Below, in pieces: positions 1 to 6,090 of a stretch of 10,351 bases of DNA; the first letter of the stretch is position 1, and every line of letters begins with the position of its first letter. The notes below the pieces were generated by a model. That model ran no database searches. It was not told the origin of the DNA and saw only the letters and a list, made by a program, of their open reading frames with translations. The DNA is taken from the NCBI GenBank assembly GCA_900321535.1, contig ONWJ01000263.1, positions 1 to 10,351 of the forward strand. Direction: 5' to 3'. The position numbers were made by a program, and so were the translations under genes. The stretch comes from an uncultured Erysipelotrichaceae bacterium. GTDB lineage: Bacteria > Bacillota_I > Bacilli_A > RFN20 > CAG-826.

Positions 1-685
<685 letters not shown>

Positions 686-687
686 TT

Positions 688-1752
688 ATGGATATCAATC
701 TCTTTGATTTCAATCTTCCCGAAGAACGCATCGCCCAATCCCCGATGAAGCAGCGCGATGAATGCAAGCTCATGGTCATCGACCGCGAGCATCAAACCAT
801 CGAGCACAAACTCTTCCATGACATCATCGATTATCTCCGCCCAGGAGACGTTTTGGTGCGCAACAACACCCGTGTCATCCCCGCTCGACTCATCGGCGAG
901 AAAGAGGAAACCCATGGCAAAGTCGAAGTACTCCTTTTGCATGCTTTAGAAGACCAAAAAGACACCTGGGAATGCTTGGTTGGAAACGCCCATTCCGTGC
1001 GTGTGGGAAGTGTGTGCTCTTTTGGGGATGGCAGACTCCGCTGCAAATGCGTCGAAGTGAAGCCCGAAGGCATCCGTCATATGCAATTCATCTATGAGGG
1101 CATCTTCCTAGAGGTGTTGGACCAGCTTGGCCAAATGCCGCTTCCTCCTTATATCAAGCAGCAGTGCGAAGACAAAGAAGACTACCAAACCGTCTACGCG
1201 AAGATCCCTGGATCTGCCGCAGCGCCTACCGCGGGATTCCATTTCACCCCGGAATTATTTGAAAAGCTCCAGCAAAAGGGCGTTGAAATCATCGACATCA
1301 CCCTTCATATCGGTTTAGGTACCTTCCGTCCCGTCAAAGTGCAGGATACAAAGGATCATGTAATGCACGAAGAACGTTATCAAATTTCAAAAAACGCTGC
1401 AGAACGCCTTAATTTGGCGAAGAAAGAACATCGCAGAATCATTGCCATTGGGACGACTTCTGTAAGGACTTTGGAATCTTGCTACGCCAAATACGGCGAA
1501 TTCAAAGAATGCAATGAAGGAACCTCCATCTTCATCTCCCCGGGATATGAATACAAAGCAGTGGATGCTTTGATCACCAACTTCCATCTGCCGAAGTCCA
1601 CTCTTGTGATGCTCGTATCCGCCTTCATGGGACGCAAGTGGACCCTCCATTGCTATGAAGAAGCCATCCAACATGATTATCGTTTCTTCTCCTTCGGGGA
1701 TTCGATGTTCATTTATGGCAACTATGATTATGCCGCCAAAAAGGATTTATGA
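688..1752 (+). CDS. queA: S-adenosylmethionine:tRNA ribosyltransferase-isomerase QueA
   Basis: QueA transfers and isomerises the ribosyl group of SAM onto preQ1 in tRNA, giving epoxyqueuosine, the step after TGT. The protein has 354 residues, normal for the family. Signature stretches are visible in order: FDFNLPEERIAQSP near the N-terminus, LRPGDVLVRNNTRVIPARL, the PGSAAAPTAGFHF block at about residues 174-186, ITLHIGLGTFRPV, IIAIGTTSVRTLES, DALITNFHLPKSTLVMLVSAF, and FFSFGDSMFI near the C-terminus. The usual R-x-SRLL near residue 25 reads RDECKLMV, a mild divergence. The start at 688 is 2 bp after the tgt stop and has an AGAGG motif at 674-678, 9 nt upstream, inside the tgt coding end. It ends in TGA, the only TGA stop among the complete genes here, showing that UGA still means stop in this organism. 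Its last four bases overlap the queH start. Confidence 0.98.
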   Translation: MDINLFDFNLPEERIAQSPMKQRDECKLMVIDREHQTIEHKLFHDIIDYLRPGDVLVRNNTRVIPARLIGEKEETHGKVEVLLLHALEDQKDTWECLVGNAHSVRVGSVCSFGDGRLRCKCVEVKPEGIRHMQFIYEGIFLEVLDQLGQMPLPPYIKQQCEDKEDYQTVYAKIPGSAAAPTAGFHFTPELFEKLQQKGVEIIDITLHIGLGTFRPVKVQDTKDHVMHEERYQISKNAAERLNLAKKEHRRIIAIGTTSVRTLESCYAKYGEFKECNEGTSIFISPGYEYKAVDALITNFHLPKSTLVMLVSAFMGRKWTLHCYEEAIQHDYRFFSFGDSMFIYGNYDYAAKKDL

Positions 1753-2399
1753 TCGATAAAATCAACTATCAAATATTAGCCGAGGAAGAGGTAGCAAAAT
1801 TCGGTGATCAAAAACCGAAACTCCTTTTGCATGCCTGCTGTGGCCCGTGCTCTTGCTATCCGCTCACGTTCCTCTGCCGATATTTCGATGTCACGATCTA
1901 TTATGCGAACTCGAATATCTATCCAAGCGAGGAATACACAAGACGCCGCGATGAGCTGAAATTCGCCCTCTCTAAGATTGAGGAAGAATTCGGTTTTCAC
2001 GTCGAACTTATCATCCCTCCTTATGATCATGAGAAATATATGGAAGACCTTCGCCCGCTTGCCGATGAGCCTGAACGGGGCGCAAGGTGCCTTCTCTGCT
2101 ACGAAAAGAGAATGGAAGAATCCTATGCCTATGCTGAAGCCCATGGCTTTGATTATTTCACCACGGTCATGACCATATCGCGTCAGAAGTCGAGCCAAGC
2201 CATGAATGAGATTGGCAAGAAACTAGAGGCCAAACACCCTCACACCAAATACTTCTACAGCGATTTCAAGAAGAAAGACGGCATCCTCAAAGGCAAAGCA
2301 ATGCGGGAGCGATATGGCCTTTATAATCAGCTTTACTGCGGCTGTGAATATTCCCTAGCAAGTCGAGAAGCTTACGATAGGGCACATCCCAAAAATTAA
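1749..2399 (+). CDS. queH: Epoxyqueuosine reductase QueH
   Basis: QueH (formerly DUF208) reduces epoxyqueuosine in tRNA to queuosine and is unrelated in sequence to the cobalamin-dependent QueG. The protein has 216 residues. Cysteines expected for its iron-sulfur and metal site are visible: LLLHACCGPC (Cys30, Cys31, Cys34), GARCLLCYEKR (Cys114, Cys117) and YCGC (Cys197, Cys199). Other family blocks are YANSNIYPSEEYTRR, FTTVMTIS followed by QKS, and DFKKKDG. The common YRQ-x-YCGC reads YNQLYCGC, a small substitution. The start overlaps the queA stop (ATGA, 1749-1752). AAGGA at 1741-1745 is only 3 nt away, so translation is probably coupled to queA. As third gene of the unit it completes the preQ1-to-queuosine route. 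The stop is TAA, and a terminator follows at about 2446-2479. Confidence 0.96.
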   Translation: MIDKINYQILAEEEVAKFGDQKPKLLLHACCGPCSCYPLTFLCRYFDVTIYYANSNIYPSEEYTRRRDELKFALSKIEEEFGFHVELIIPPYDHEKYMEDLRPLADEPERGARCLLCYEKRMEESYAYAEAHGFDYFTTVMTISRQKSSQAMNEIGKKLEAKHPHTKYFYSDFKKKDGILKGKAMRERYGLYNQLYCGCEYSLASREAYDRAHPKN

Positions 2400-2417
2400 G
2401 CCTTTTAAAATCAAAAC

Positions 2418-2436
2418 TTTGTGCACGGTGCACAAA
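2418..2436. repeat. Perfect 19-bp inverted repeat just after queH
   Basis: TTTGTGCAC and GTGCACAAA (2418-2426 and 2428-2436) are exact reverse complements around one central G. It begins 18 bp after the queH stop and 10 bp before the terminator stem. As DNA it resembles an operator for a dimeric regulator. As RNA it would give an 8-bp stem with a CGG loop. On the + strand it is followed by A-rich, not T-rich, sequence, so it is not itself a + strand terminator. No function can be assigned. Confidence 0.75.
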
Positions 2437-2445
2437 AATTAAACG

Positions 2446-2479
2446 AGACGGACTTTCTTCGATGCCGTCTTATTTTTTT
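2446..2479 (+). terminator. Intrinsic terminator of the tgt-queA-queH unit
   Basis: The stem AGACGG (2446-2451) pairs with CCGTCT (2465-2470) around a 13-nt loop and is followed by TTATTTTTTT (2470-2479). The hairpin plus U-tract about 50 bp past the queH stop fits factor-independent termination. The loop is larger than ideal and the stem only 6 bp, so efficiency is uncertain. Confidence 0.8.
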
Positions 2480-2489
2480 CGACAGTGTA

Positions 2490-2501
2490 AAACTCGAGTT
2501 T
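2490..2501. repeat. Perfect 12-bp palindrome in the rpsJ upstream region
   Basis: AAACTCGAGTTT is its own reverse complement. It lies about 43 bp upstream of the -35 element of the putative rpsJ promoter, beside a second palindrome at 2505-2520. Both are flanked by the same TAAAA, 17 bp apart (2488 and 2505). This is a possible regulator site; function unknown. Confidence 0.6.
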
Positions 2502-2504
2502 CGG

Positions 2505-2520
2505 TAAAATCTAGATTTTA
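2505..2520. repeat. Perfect 16-bp palindrome in the rpsJ upstream region
   Basis: TAAAATCTAGATTTTA is a perfect 16-bp palindrome that starts an AT-rich tract (2505-2543) running up to the -35 element at 2544. It shares the TAAAA start and TTT end with the palindrome at 2490-2501, and the cores differ by transitions only. It could be an operator or simply part of a curved, UP-element-like region. Confidence 0.6.
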
Positions 2521-2543
2521 TTATATAAAGTGCAAAAAAATTG

Positions 2544-2572
2544 TTGACGTCTCGTGCCCATACGCGTATTCT
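2544..2572 (+). promoter_or_regulatory. Sigma-A-type promoter for the S10-spc operon
   Basis: TTGACG (2544-2549, 5 of 6 matches to TTGACA) and TATTCT (2567-2572, 4 of 6 matches to TATAAT) are separated by exactly 17 bp. The 39 bp upstream are very AT-rich, with a run of seven A at 2534-2540, like the UP elements of strong ribosomal promoters. Transcription would start near 2579. A 10-bp palindrome, ATACGCGTAT (2560-2569), lies between the two elements and overlaps the -10. It is the only good promoter-like pair I see upstream of rpsJ. Confidence 0.72.
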
Positions 2573-2578
2573 CTTACA

Positions 2579-2705
2579 CGCTGGCGCTTACGAAGAAAAG
2601 CGAGGTTGCTGATACACCATCAGGCGTTGTCATGAAATGGGTATCAGGTAATTCGCTTGGAGCAAGACGCCGAAAGCCTGAAAAACACATTTAGGAGGAA
2701 CATTC
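2579..2705 (+). promoter_or_regulatory. Structured 5' leader of the S10 operon (putative autoregulatory element)
   Basis: From the predicted transcription start to the rpsJ start there are about 127 nt with strong pairing. The outer helix is 2598-2603 with 2653-2658 (AAGCGA/TCGCTT). After an internal loop comes a 7-bp helix, 2609-2615 with 2641-2647 (CTGATAC/GTATCAG), a bulged A2616, and then 2617-2620 with 2637-2640 (CCAT/ATGG). The 16-nt apical loop can pair downstream: GGCGTT 2623-2628 with 2666-2671, or CAGGC 2621-2625 with GCCTG 2676-2680. GGCG at 2583-2586 competes for 2668-2671, and CGCTT 2585-2589 competes with the outer helix for 2598-2602. S10 operons are often controlled by L4 binding to the leader (shown in E. 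coli); whether this one is remains inference. No U-tract is present, so control by termination looks unlikely. AGGAGG at 2693-2698, 7 nt before the start, is the rpsJ ribosome binding site. Confidence 0.6.
2632..2694 (+). other. Possible 20-codon leader reading frame ending in the rpsJ ribosome binding site
   Basis: The ATG at 2632, in the apical loop of the leader hairpin, opens a 20-codon frame (starting MKWVSG, with an Arg-Arg-Arg-Lys run) that ends at TAG 2692-2694. The stop shares A2693-G2694 with the AGGAGG of rpsJ. Only a weak AGG (2622-2624) precedes its start. A ribosome here would melt the 3' side of the hairpin. Twenty open codons are not statistically unusual, so this may be chance. 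Confidence 0.25.
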
Positions 2706-3017
2706 ATGGCGAAAGAAAAAGCGATCCGTGTTCGCTTATTGGCCTACGACCACGTCATTCTCGACGAATCCGTCCAGAAGATCTTGGAAGTGGCAAATAA
2801 AACCGGAGCTGGCGTGAAGGGTCCAATCCCTCTCCCAACCGAAAAGCAGGTCTACACCATTCTCCGCGCAACCTTCAAGTACAAGGATGCCCGTGAGCAA
2901 TTCGAGATCCGCACCCACAAAAGATTGATCTACATCATCAATCCTACCAAAGAGACGATCGATACGCTCCGCAGACTCGATCTCCCACATGGTGTCGACA
3001 TCGACATCAAACTCTAA
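2706..3017 (+). CDS. rpsJ: Small ribosomal subunit protein S10 (uS10)
   Basis: S10 sits in the head of the 30S subunit and, as NusE, joins transcription antitermination complexes. The protein has 103 residues, the normal length. Typical stretches are [44 protein letters not shown] and [16 protein letters not shown]. The conserved S-P-H of the extended loop (E. coli residues 54-56) is replaced by A-T-F at residues 55-57. The Lys at the site aligned with E. coli Val57, linked to tetracycline-class susceptibility in other bacteria, is Lys58, as is common in Gram-positives. The start is set by AGGAGG at 2693-2698. It is the first gene of the operon, with TAA followed in frame by TGA as a tandem stop. 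rplC begins 20 bp later. Confidence 0.97.
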   Translation: MAKEKAIRVRLLAYDHVILDESVQKILEVANKTGAGVKGPIPLPTEKQVYTILRATFKYKDAREQFEIRTHKRLIYIINPTKETIDTLRRLDLPHGVDIDIKL

Positions 3018-3036
3018 TGAAAGGAGGACCTAATTC

Positions 3037-3726
3037 ATGAAATCCATTATCGGTAGAAAAATGGGCATGACTGAAGTCTTTGCCCCAGACGGCACGATGT
3101 ATCCCGTCACCGTCATCGAGGTCCTTCCAAACGTCATCCTCGACAAGAGGACCATCGAGAAAAACGGCTATGAAGCCCTTGTCGTCGGCTATGAGGATAT
3201 CGCTGAAAAGCGCCTCAGCAAGCCAGAGAAAGGCCTCTTCGCCAAAGCCGGCGTTGCTGCCAAAGCCCACATCATGGAGCTCAAAGGCGACGAAATCTAT
3301 GGCAAAGCCATCGGCGAGACCCTCACCGCAGACTTGTTCGCGGCAGGCGACGTCGTCGATGTCATCGGCCACAACAAAGGCCACGGCTACAGTGGTGCCA
3401 TCAAGAAATACCACTATCACATTGGACCAAAAGGCCACGGTTCCGGATATCATCGCGGAATCGGTTCCCTTGCCAACAATGGCCGCGATAACAACCGCGT
3501 CATCCCAGGCAAGAAAATGTCCGGCCACTGGGGACCAGAGCAGGTCACCGTCCAAAACGTCACCGTCGTCGAGAGCAACGTTGAAAAAGGTTACATCCTC
3601 GTCAAAGGCGGCGTCCCAGGACCAAAGAAAGCGCTCGTCGTTCTCCGTAGCCCAATCAAAGTGCAATTCCGCAAACCAGAGGTCAAACCACTCGTTGATC
3701 ACACTGCGGAAACGAAAGGAGAATAA
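3037..3726 (+). CDS. rplC: Large ribosomal subunit protein L3 (uL3)
   Basis: L3 nucleates assembly of the 50S subunit and reaches towards the peptidyl transferase centre with a long loop. The protein has 229 residues, about 20 more than E. coli L3; part of the excess is a hydrophilic C-terminal tail after residue 210. Recognised parts are MKSIIGRKMGMTEVF at the N-terminus, KGHGYSGAIKKYHY, GPKGHGSGYHRGIGS, VIPGKKMSGHWG, VTVQNVTVVE and ILVKGGVPGPKK. The loop tip (residues 145-153, LANNGRDNN) differs from the common G-x-x-x-TPG form and appears one residue longer. AAAGGAGG at 3020-3027 fixes the start, 9 nt upstream of ATG. The rplD ribosome binding site (AAAGGAG, 3715-3721) lies in its last codons. 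Confidence 0.97.
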   Translation: MKSIIGRKMGMTEVFAPDGTMYPVTVIEVLPNVILDKRTIEKNGYEALVVGYEDIAEKRLSKPEKGLFAKAGVAAKAHIMELKGDEIYGKAIGETLTADLFAAGDVVDVIGHNKGHGYSGAIKKYHYHIGPKGHGSGYHRGIGSLANNGRDNNRVIPGKKMSGHWGPEQVTVQNVTVVESNVEKGYILVKGGVPGPKKALVVLRSPIKVQFRKPEVKPLVDHTAETKGE

Positions 3727-3728
3727 CG

Positions 3729-4370
3729 ATGGCCGAAAAGAAAATCAGCCTCAAAGTCGTTAACCTAAAAGGTGAAGACGCGGGCAAGGTTGACGTCACC
3801 GCTTCCGTATTCGGAGTCAAGGACGTCAACCCACAAGTCATCCACGATGCTGTCACGGTCTATCTCGCCAACAGCCGCCAGGCTACCGCGAAGACCAAAA
3901 AGCGTCACGAAATCCACGGCACCAACAAGAAGCCATGGAGACAAAAAGGAACCGGACGCGCACGCTCAGGCGATTGCAAATCCCCAATCTGGGTCGGCGG
4001 TGGAACCGTCTTCGGACCAGATGGCTTGCAAAACTACAAACTTTCCCAGAACAAGAAAGCCCACAAGCTTGCCTTGAAAGGCGTTCTCTCCGAGAAAGTC
4101 GCATCCTCTTCCATCATCGTCGTCGATTCCCTCAAGCTTGAAGCGGTTTCGACCAAAGCCTTCGCCGAAGACCTCAAAGCCATCGGCGCTGAAGGCAAAG
4201 TCCTCGTTGTCACCAACGGCGACAATGAGAACCTCATCCTCTCTGCTCGTAACCTCGAGAAGGTCGGACTCACCGAAGTCGACAACGTCGCCGTCTATGA
4301 TGTCCTTCACTTCGATCGCATCGTTATCAGCAAAGATGACATCAAGAAAATCGAGGAGGCATTGAAGTAA
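3729..4370 (+). CDS. rplD: Large ribosomal subunit protein L4 (uL4)
   Basis: L4 is an early-assembling 50S protein whose loop lines the exit-tunnel constriction. In E. coli and relatives it also represses its own S10 operon. The protein has 213 residues, close to the family norm. The tunnel loop is clear: [22 protein letters not shown] at about residues 67-88, keeping the Arg71, Lys73 and Arg77 that match E. coli Arg61, Lys63 and Arg67. The Arg usually found after SPIW is Val89. FGPDG and the [11 protein letters not shown] region follow, then the C-terminal alpha/beta domain ([26 protein letters not shown]). It starts 2 bp after rplC. AGGAGG at 4354-4359, inside its end, serves rplW. It is the candidate ligand for the leader at 2579-2705, by family knowledge only. 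Confidence 0.97.
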   Translation: MAEKKISLKVVNLKGEDAGKVDVTASVFGVKDVNPQVIHDAVTVYLANSRQATAKTKKRHEIHGTNKKPWRQKGTGRARSGDCKSPIWVGGGTVFGPDGLQNYKLSQNKKAHKLALKGVLSEKVASSSIIVVDSLKLEAVSTKAFAEDLKAIGAEGKVLVVTNGDNENLILSARNLEKVGLTEVDNVAVYDVLHFDRIVISKDDIKKIEEALK

Positions 4371-4371
4371 T

Positions 4372-4872
4372 ATGGCCGAAAAGAAGAAACCGGCAGCCGT
4401 CGAAGAAGAAGCTGCCCCAAAGGCGAAAAAACCAGCGGCCAAGAAACCCGCTGCGAAAAAGCCTGCCGCCCCAAAAGCTGAACCTGTCGCTGAAGAAGCT
4501 GCTCCAAAAGCCAAGAAGCCAGCGAAGAAGAAAGCTGAAAAGGTTGAAGAAGCCAAACCTGTCGTCCGCTTCGCAAAGCCGACCGAACATGACTTCGATG
4601 TGATCATCGCCCCTCATATCACCGAGAAGACGATGGCCCTCATCCAAGATGCCAACAAAGTGACCGTCAAGGTCCTTGCCAAGGCAAACAAAATCGAGAT
4701 CAAGGAAGCATTCCAACGCTTGTACCAGGTCAAGGTCGTCGATGTCAAAGTCGTCAACCAAATCGAAAAGCAGACCACCCGCGGTGGCCGCTACAAAGGC
4801 ACGATCGGCGCATTCAAGAAAGCCATCATCACCATTGCCGAAGGTCAAGCCATCGATCTCTTCAAAGAGTAA
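4372..4872 (+). CDS. rplW: Large ribosomal subunit protein L23 (uL23) with a long Ala/Lys/Pro/Glu-rich N-terminal extension
   Basis: L23 lies at the rim of the polypeptide exit and is the docking site for trigger factor and SRP. The core, from about residue 73 (HDFDVIIAPHITEKTM) to 166, has the normal length of about 94 residues. Glu85 in the HITEK motif matches E. coli Glu18, the trigger factor contact. Before it lies an extension of about 72 residues, made almost only of Lys (20), Ala (21), Pro (11) and Glu (11). It includes three KKPAA units at residues 19-33, each written with different codons. It is in frame with the core and there is no internal ATG or ribosome binding site before the core, so the extension should be part of the protein. 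AGGAGG at 4354-4359 lies 12 nt before the ATG, and the gap from rplD is 1 bp. It is probably disordered and cationic; function unknown. Confidence 0.95.
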   Translation: MAEKKKPAAVEEEAAPKAKKPAAKKPAAKKPAAPKAEPVAEEAAPKAKKPAKKKAEKVEEAKPVVRFAKPTEHDFDVIIAPHITEKTMALIQDANKVTVKVLAKANKIEIKEAFQRLYQVKVVDVKVVNQIEKQTTRGGRYKGTIGAFKKAIITIAEGQAIDLFKE

Positions 4873-4936
4873 GGAAACACCCTTCTATATATAAATAGGT
4901 ATATAGATAAAGCATCCAATATAGGAGAAACAAACA
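4873..4936 (+). other. AT-rich rplW-rplB spacer with a weak hairpin
   Basis: This is the only gap above 21 bp inside the ribosomal operon and it is markedly AT-rich. CTATATA (4885-4891) pairs with TATATAG (4900-4906) around an 8-nt loop. No U-tract follows, so it is not a terminator. AGGAG at 4923-4927, 9 nt before the ATG, is the rplB ribosome binding site. The hairpin may act in mRNA processing or stability, or the AT-rich tract could be a weak internal promoter, but no convincing -35/-10 pair is visible. Confidence 0.5.
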
Positions 4937-5767
4937 ATGGCAATCAGAACTTATCGTCCATACACGAAGTCTCGCCGGGCCATGACCCAGTCGACCTTCG
5001 AGGACATCACGAAATCTTCTCCTGAGAAATCGCTCCTCGTCCCAATGAAGAAAACGGGCGGACGCAACAATCAGGGCAAGATCACCTGCCGCCACATCGG
5101 CGGTGGCAACAAGCGTCGCTACAGAATCATCGACTTCCGCCGTCGCAAAGATGACATCCCAGCCACGGTCAAGGCAATCGAATACGATCCAAACCGCAAC
5201 GCGCACATCGCCCTCATCTGCTATGCAGACGGCGTCAAAGCCTACATCATCGAGCCACAGGGCTTAAAAGTCGGAGACGTCATCGTCTCTGGCCCAGCCA
5301 CCGACATCAAAGTCGGCAACTGCCTCGAGCTTCAGAACATCCCAGAAGGTACCTTCATCCATAACCTTGAACTCCAGCCAGGCAAAGGTGCGCAGCTCTG
5401 CCGCGCAGCCGGCACCTCCGCTCAGGTCCTCGGTGCTGAAGGCAACTACGTCATCGTCCGCCTTGCCTCTGGCGAGGTCCGCAAACTCCTCAGGAACTGC
5501 CGCGCTACCATCGGTATCGTCGGCAATGAGGACTGGAACCTCATCAACCTCGGCAAAGCCGGCAAAACCCGCTGGAATGGCACCCGCCCAACCGTCCGTG
5601 GTTCTGCAATGAACCCATGTGACCACCCTCACGGCGGCGGCGAGGGCAAATGCCCAGTCGGTCGCGACGCACCACGCAGCCCATGGGGCAAGCGTACCCA
5701 AGGCGTCAAGACCCGTCGCTTAAAGAAGAATTCTACCCGTCTCATCGTCAGACGCAGATCGAAGTAA
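4937..5767 (+). CDS. rplB: Large ribosomal subunit protein L2 (uL2)
   Basis: L2 binds 23S rRNA next to the peptidyl transferase centre and is needed for subunit joining and peptide bond formation. The protein has 276 residues, the usual length. Hallmarks are [14 protein letters not shown] at the start, [23 protein letters not shown], the SH3-like middle with [14 protein letters not shown], and the C-terminal [21 protein letters not shown]. That last block contains the conserved His, equivalent to E. coli His229. The protein ends in basic IVRRRSK. It carries several Cys (for example in [14 protein letters not shown]) not typical of E. coli L2. Translation starts from AGGAG at 4923-4927. AAAGGAG for rpsS begins 3 bp after its TAA. 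Confidence 0.98.
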   Translation: MAIRTYRPYTKSRRAMTQSTFEDITKSSPEKSLLVPMKKTGGRNNQGKITCRHIGGGNKRRYRIIDFRRRKDDIPATVKAIEYDPNRNAHIALICYADGVKAYIIEPQGLKVGDVIVSGPATDIKVGNCLELQNIPEGTFIHNLELQPGKGAQLCRAAGTSAQVLGAEGNYVIVRLASGEVRKLLRNCRATIGIVGNEDWNLINLGKAGKTRWNGTRPTVRGSAMNPCDHPHGGGEGKCPVGRDAPRSPWGKRTQGVKTRRLKKNSTRLIVRRRSK

Positions 5768-5788
5768 TGGAAAGGAGAACATCGAACA

Positions 5789-6076
5789 ATGGCTCGTTCA
5801 TCTAAAAAAGGACCGTTTGTGGACGCTTACCTTCTCAAGAAAGTCGAAGCGCTTCAACAGTCTGGCAAAAAAGAGATCATCAAAACCTGGTCTCGCCGTT
5901 CGACGATCTATCCTGCCTTCGTCGAACACACCTTCGCCGTCTATAACGGCAAGGAACACATCGCCGTCTATGTCACCGAAGACATGGTCGGACACAAGCT
6001 TGGCGAATTCGCGCCAACCCGCAATTTCCCGGGACATCATGGCAACAATGCCGATGATCGCGGCGGCAAGAAGTAA
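5789..6076 (+). CDS. rpsS: Small ribosomal subunit protein S19 (uS19)
   Basis: S19 forms a complex with S13 in the 30S head near the A site. The protein has 95 residues, normal for the family. It shows [39 protein letters not shown]-like [33 protein letters not shown] in two adjoining blocks, and a GHHG tail. FRGH of many homologues reads FPGHHG. The start is preceded by AAAGGAG (5771-5777), 11 nt upstream. It follows rplB by 21 bp and precedes rplV by 14 bp. Confidence 0.97.
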   Translation: MARSSKKGPFVDAYLLKKVEALQQSGKKEIIKTWSRRSTIYPAFVEHTFAVYNGKEHIAVYVTEDMVGHKLGEFAPTRNFPGHHGNNADDRGGKK

Positions 6077-6090
6077 TGGAGGACCCTATC

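Noticed and set aside
2490..2567. Restriction-type hexamers CTCGAG, TCTAGA and ACGCGT as cloning-vector remnants
   Set aside because: They are the cores of natural palindromes between a queH terminator and an rpsJ promoter, and no vector-like polylinker or discontinuity is visible.
2462..2635. 57-codon reading frame in the queH-rpsJ gap
   Set aside because: It starts inside the terminator hairpin, has no ribosome binding site, runs through the promoter and most of it lies upstream of the predicted transcription start. No recognisable protein.
3007..3702. 231-residue minus-strand frame over rplC
   Set aside because: Product of the C-ending codon bias on the coding strand. No ribosome binding site and no recognisable motif; it lies wholly over rpsJ/rplC.
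3080..3763. Serine-rich 227-residue frame in rplC and rplD
   Set aside because: Shadow frame of biased codons; low-complexity Ser/Lys/Pro composition, with well-supported genes in the other frame.
4426..4470. KKPAA units in rplW as a recent DNA microsatellite
   Set aside because: The three units differ at most synonymous positions, so the DNA is not a recent tandem duplication.
4885..4906. Hairpin before rplB as an intrinsic terminator
   Set aside because: The stem is only A/T pairs apart from one C-G and no T-tract follows; a terminator here would cut the essential operon.
6076..6090. ATG 6076 as the rplV start
   Set aside because: It overlaps the rpsS stop, and the ribosome binding site GGAGG (6078-6082) lies downstream of it; ATG 6091 fits better.
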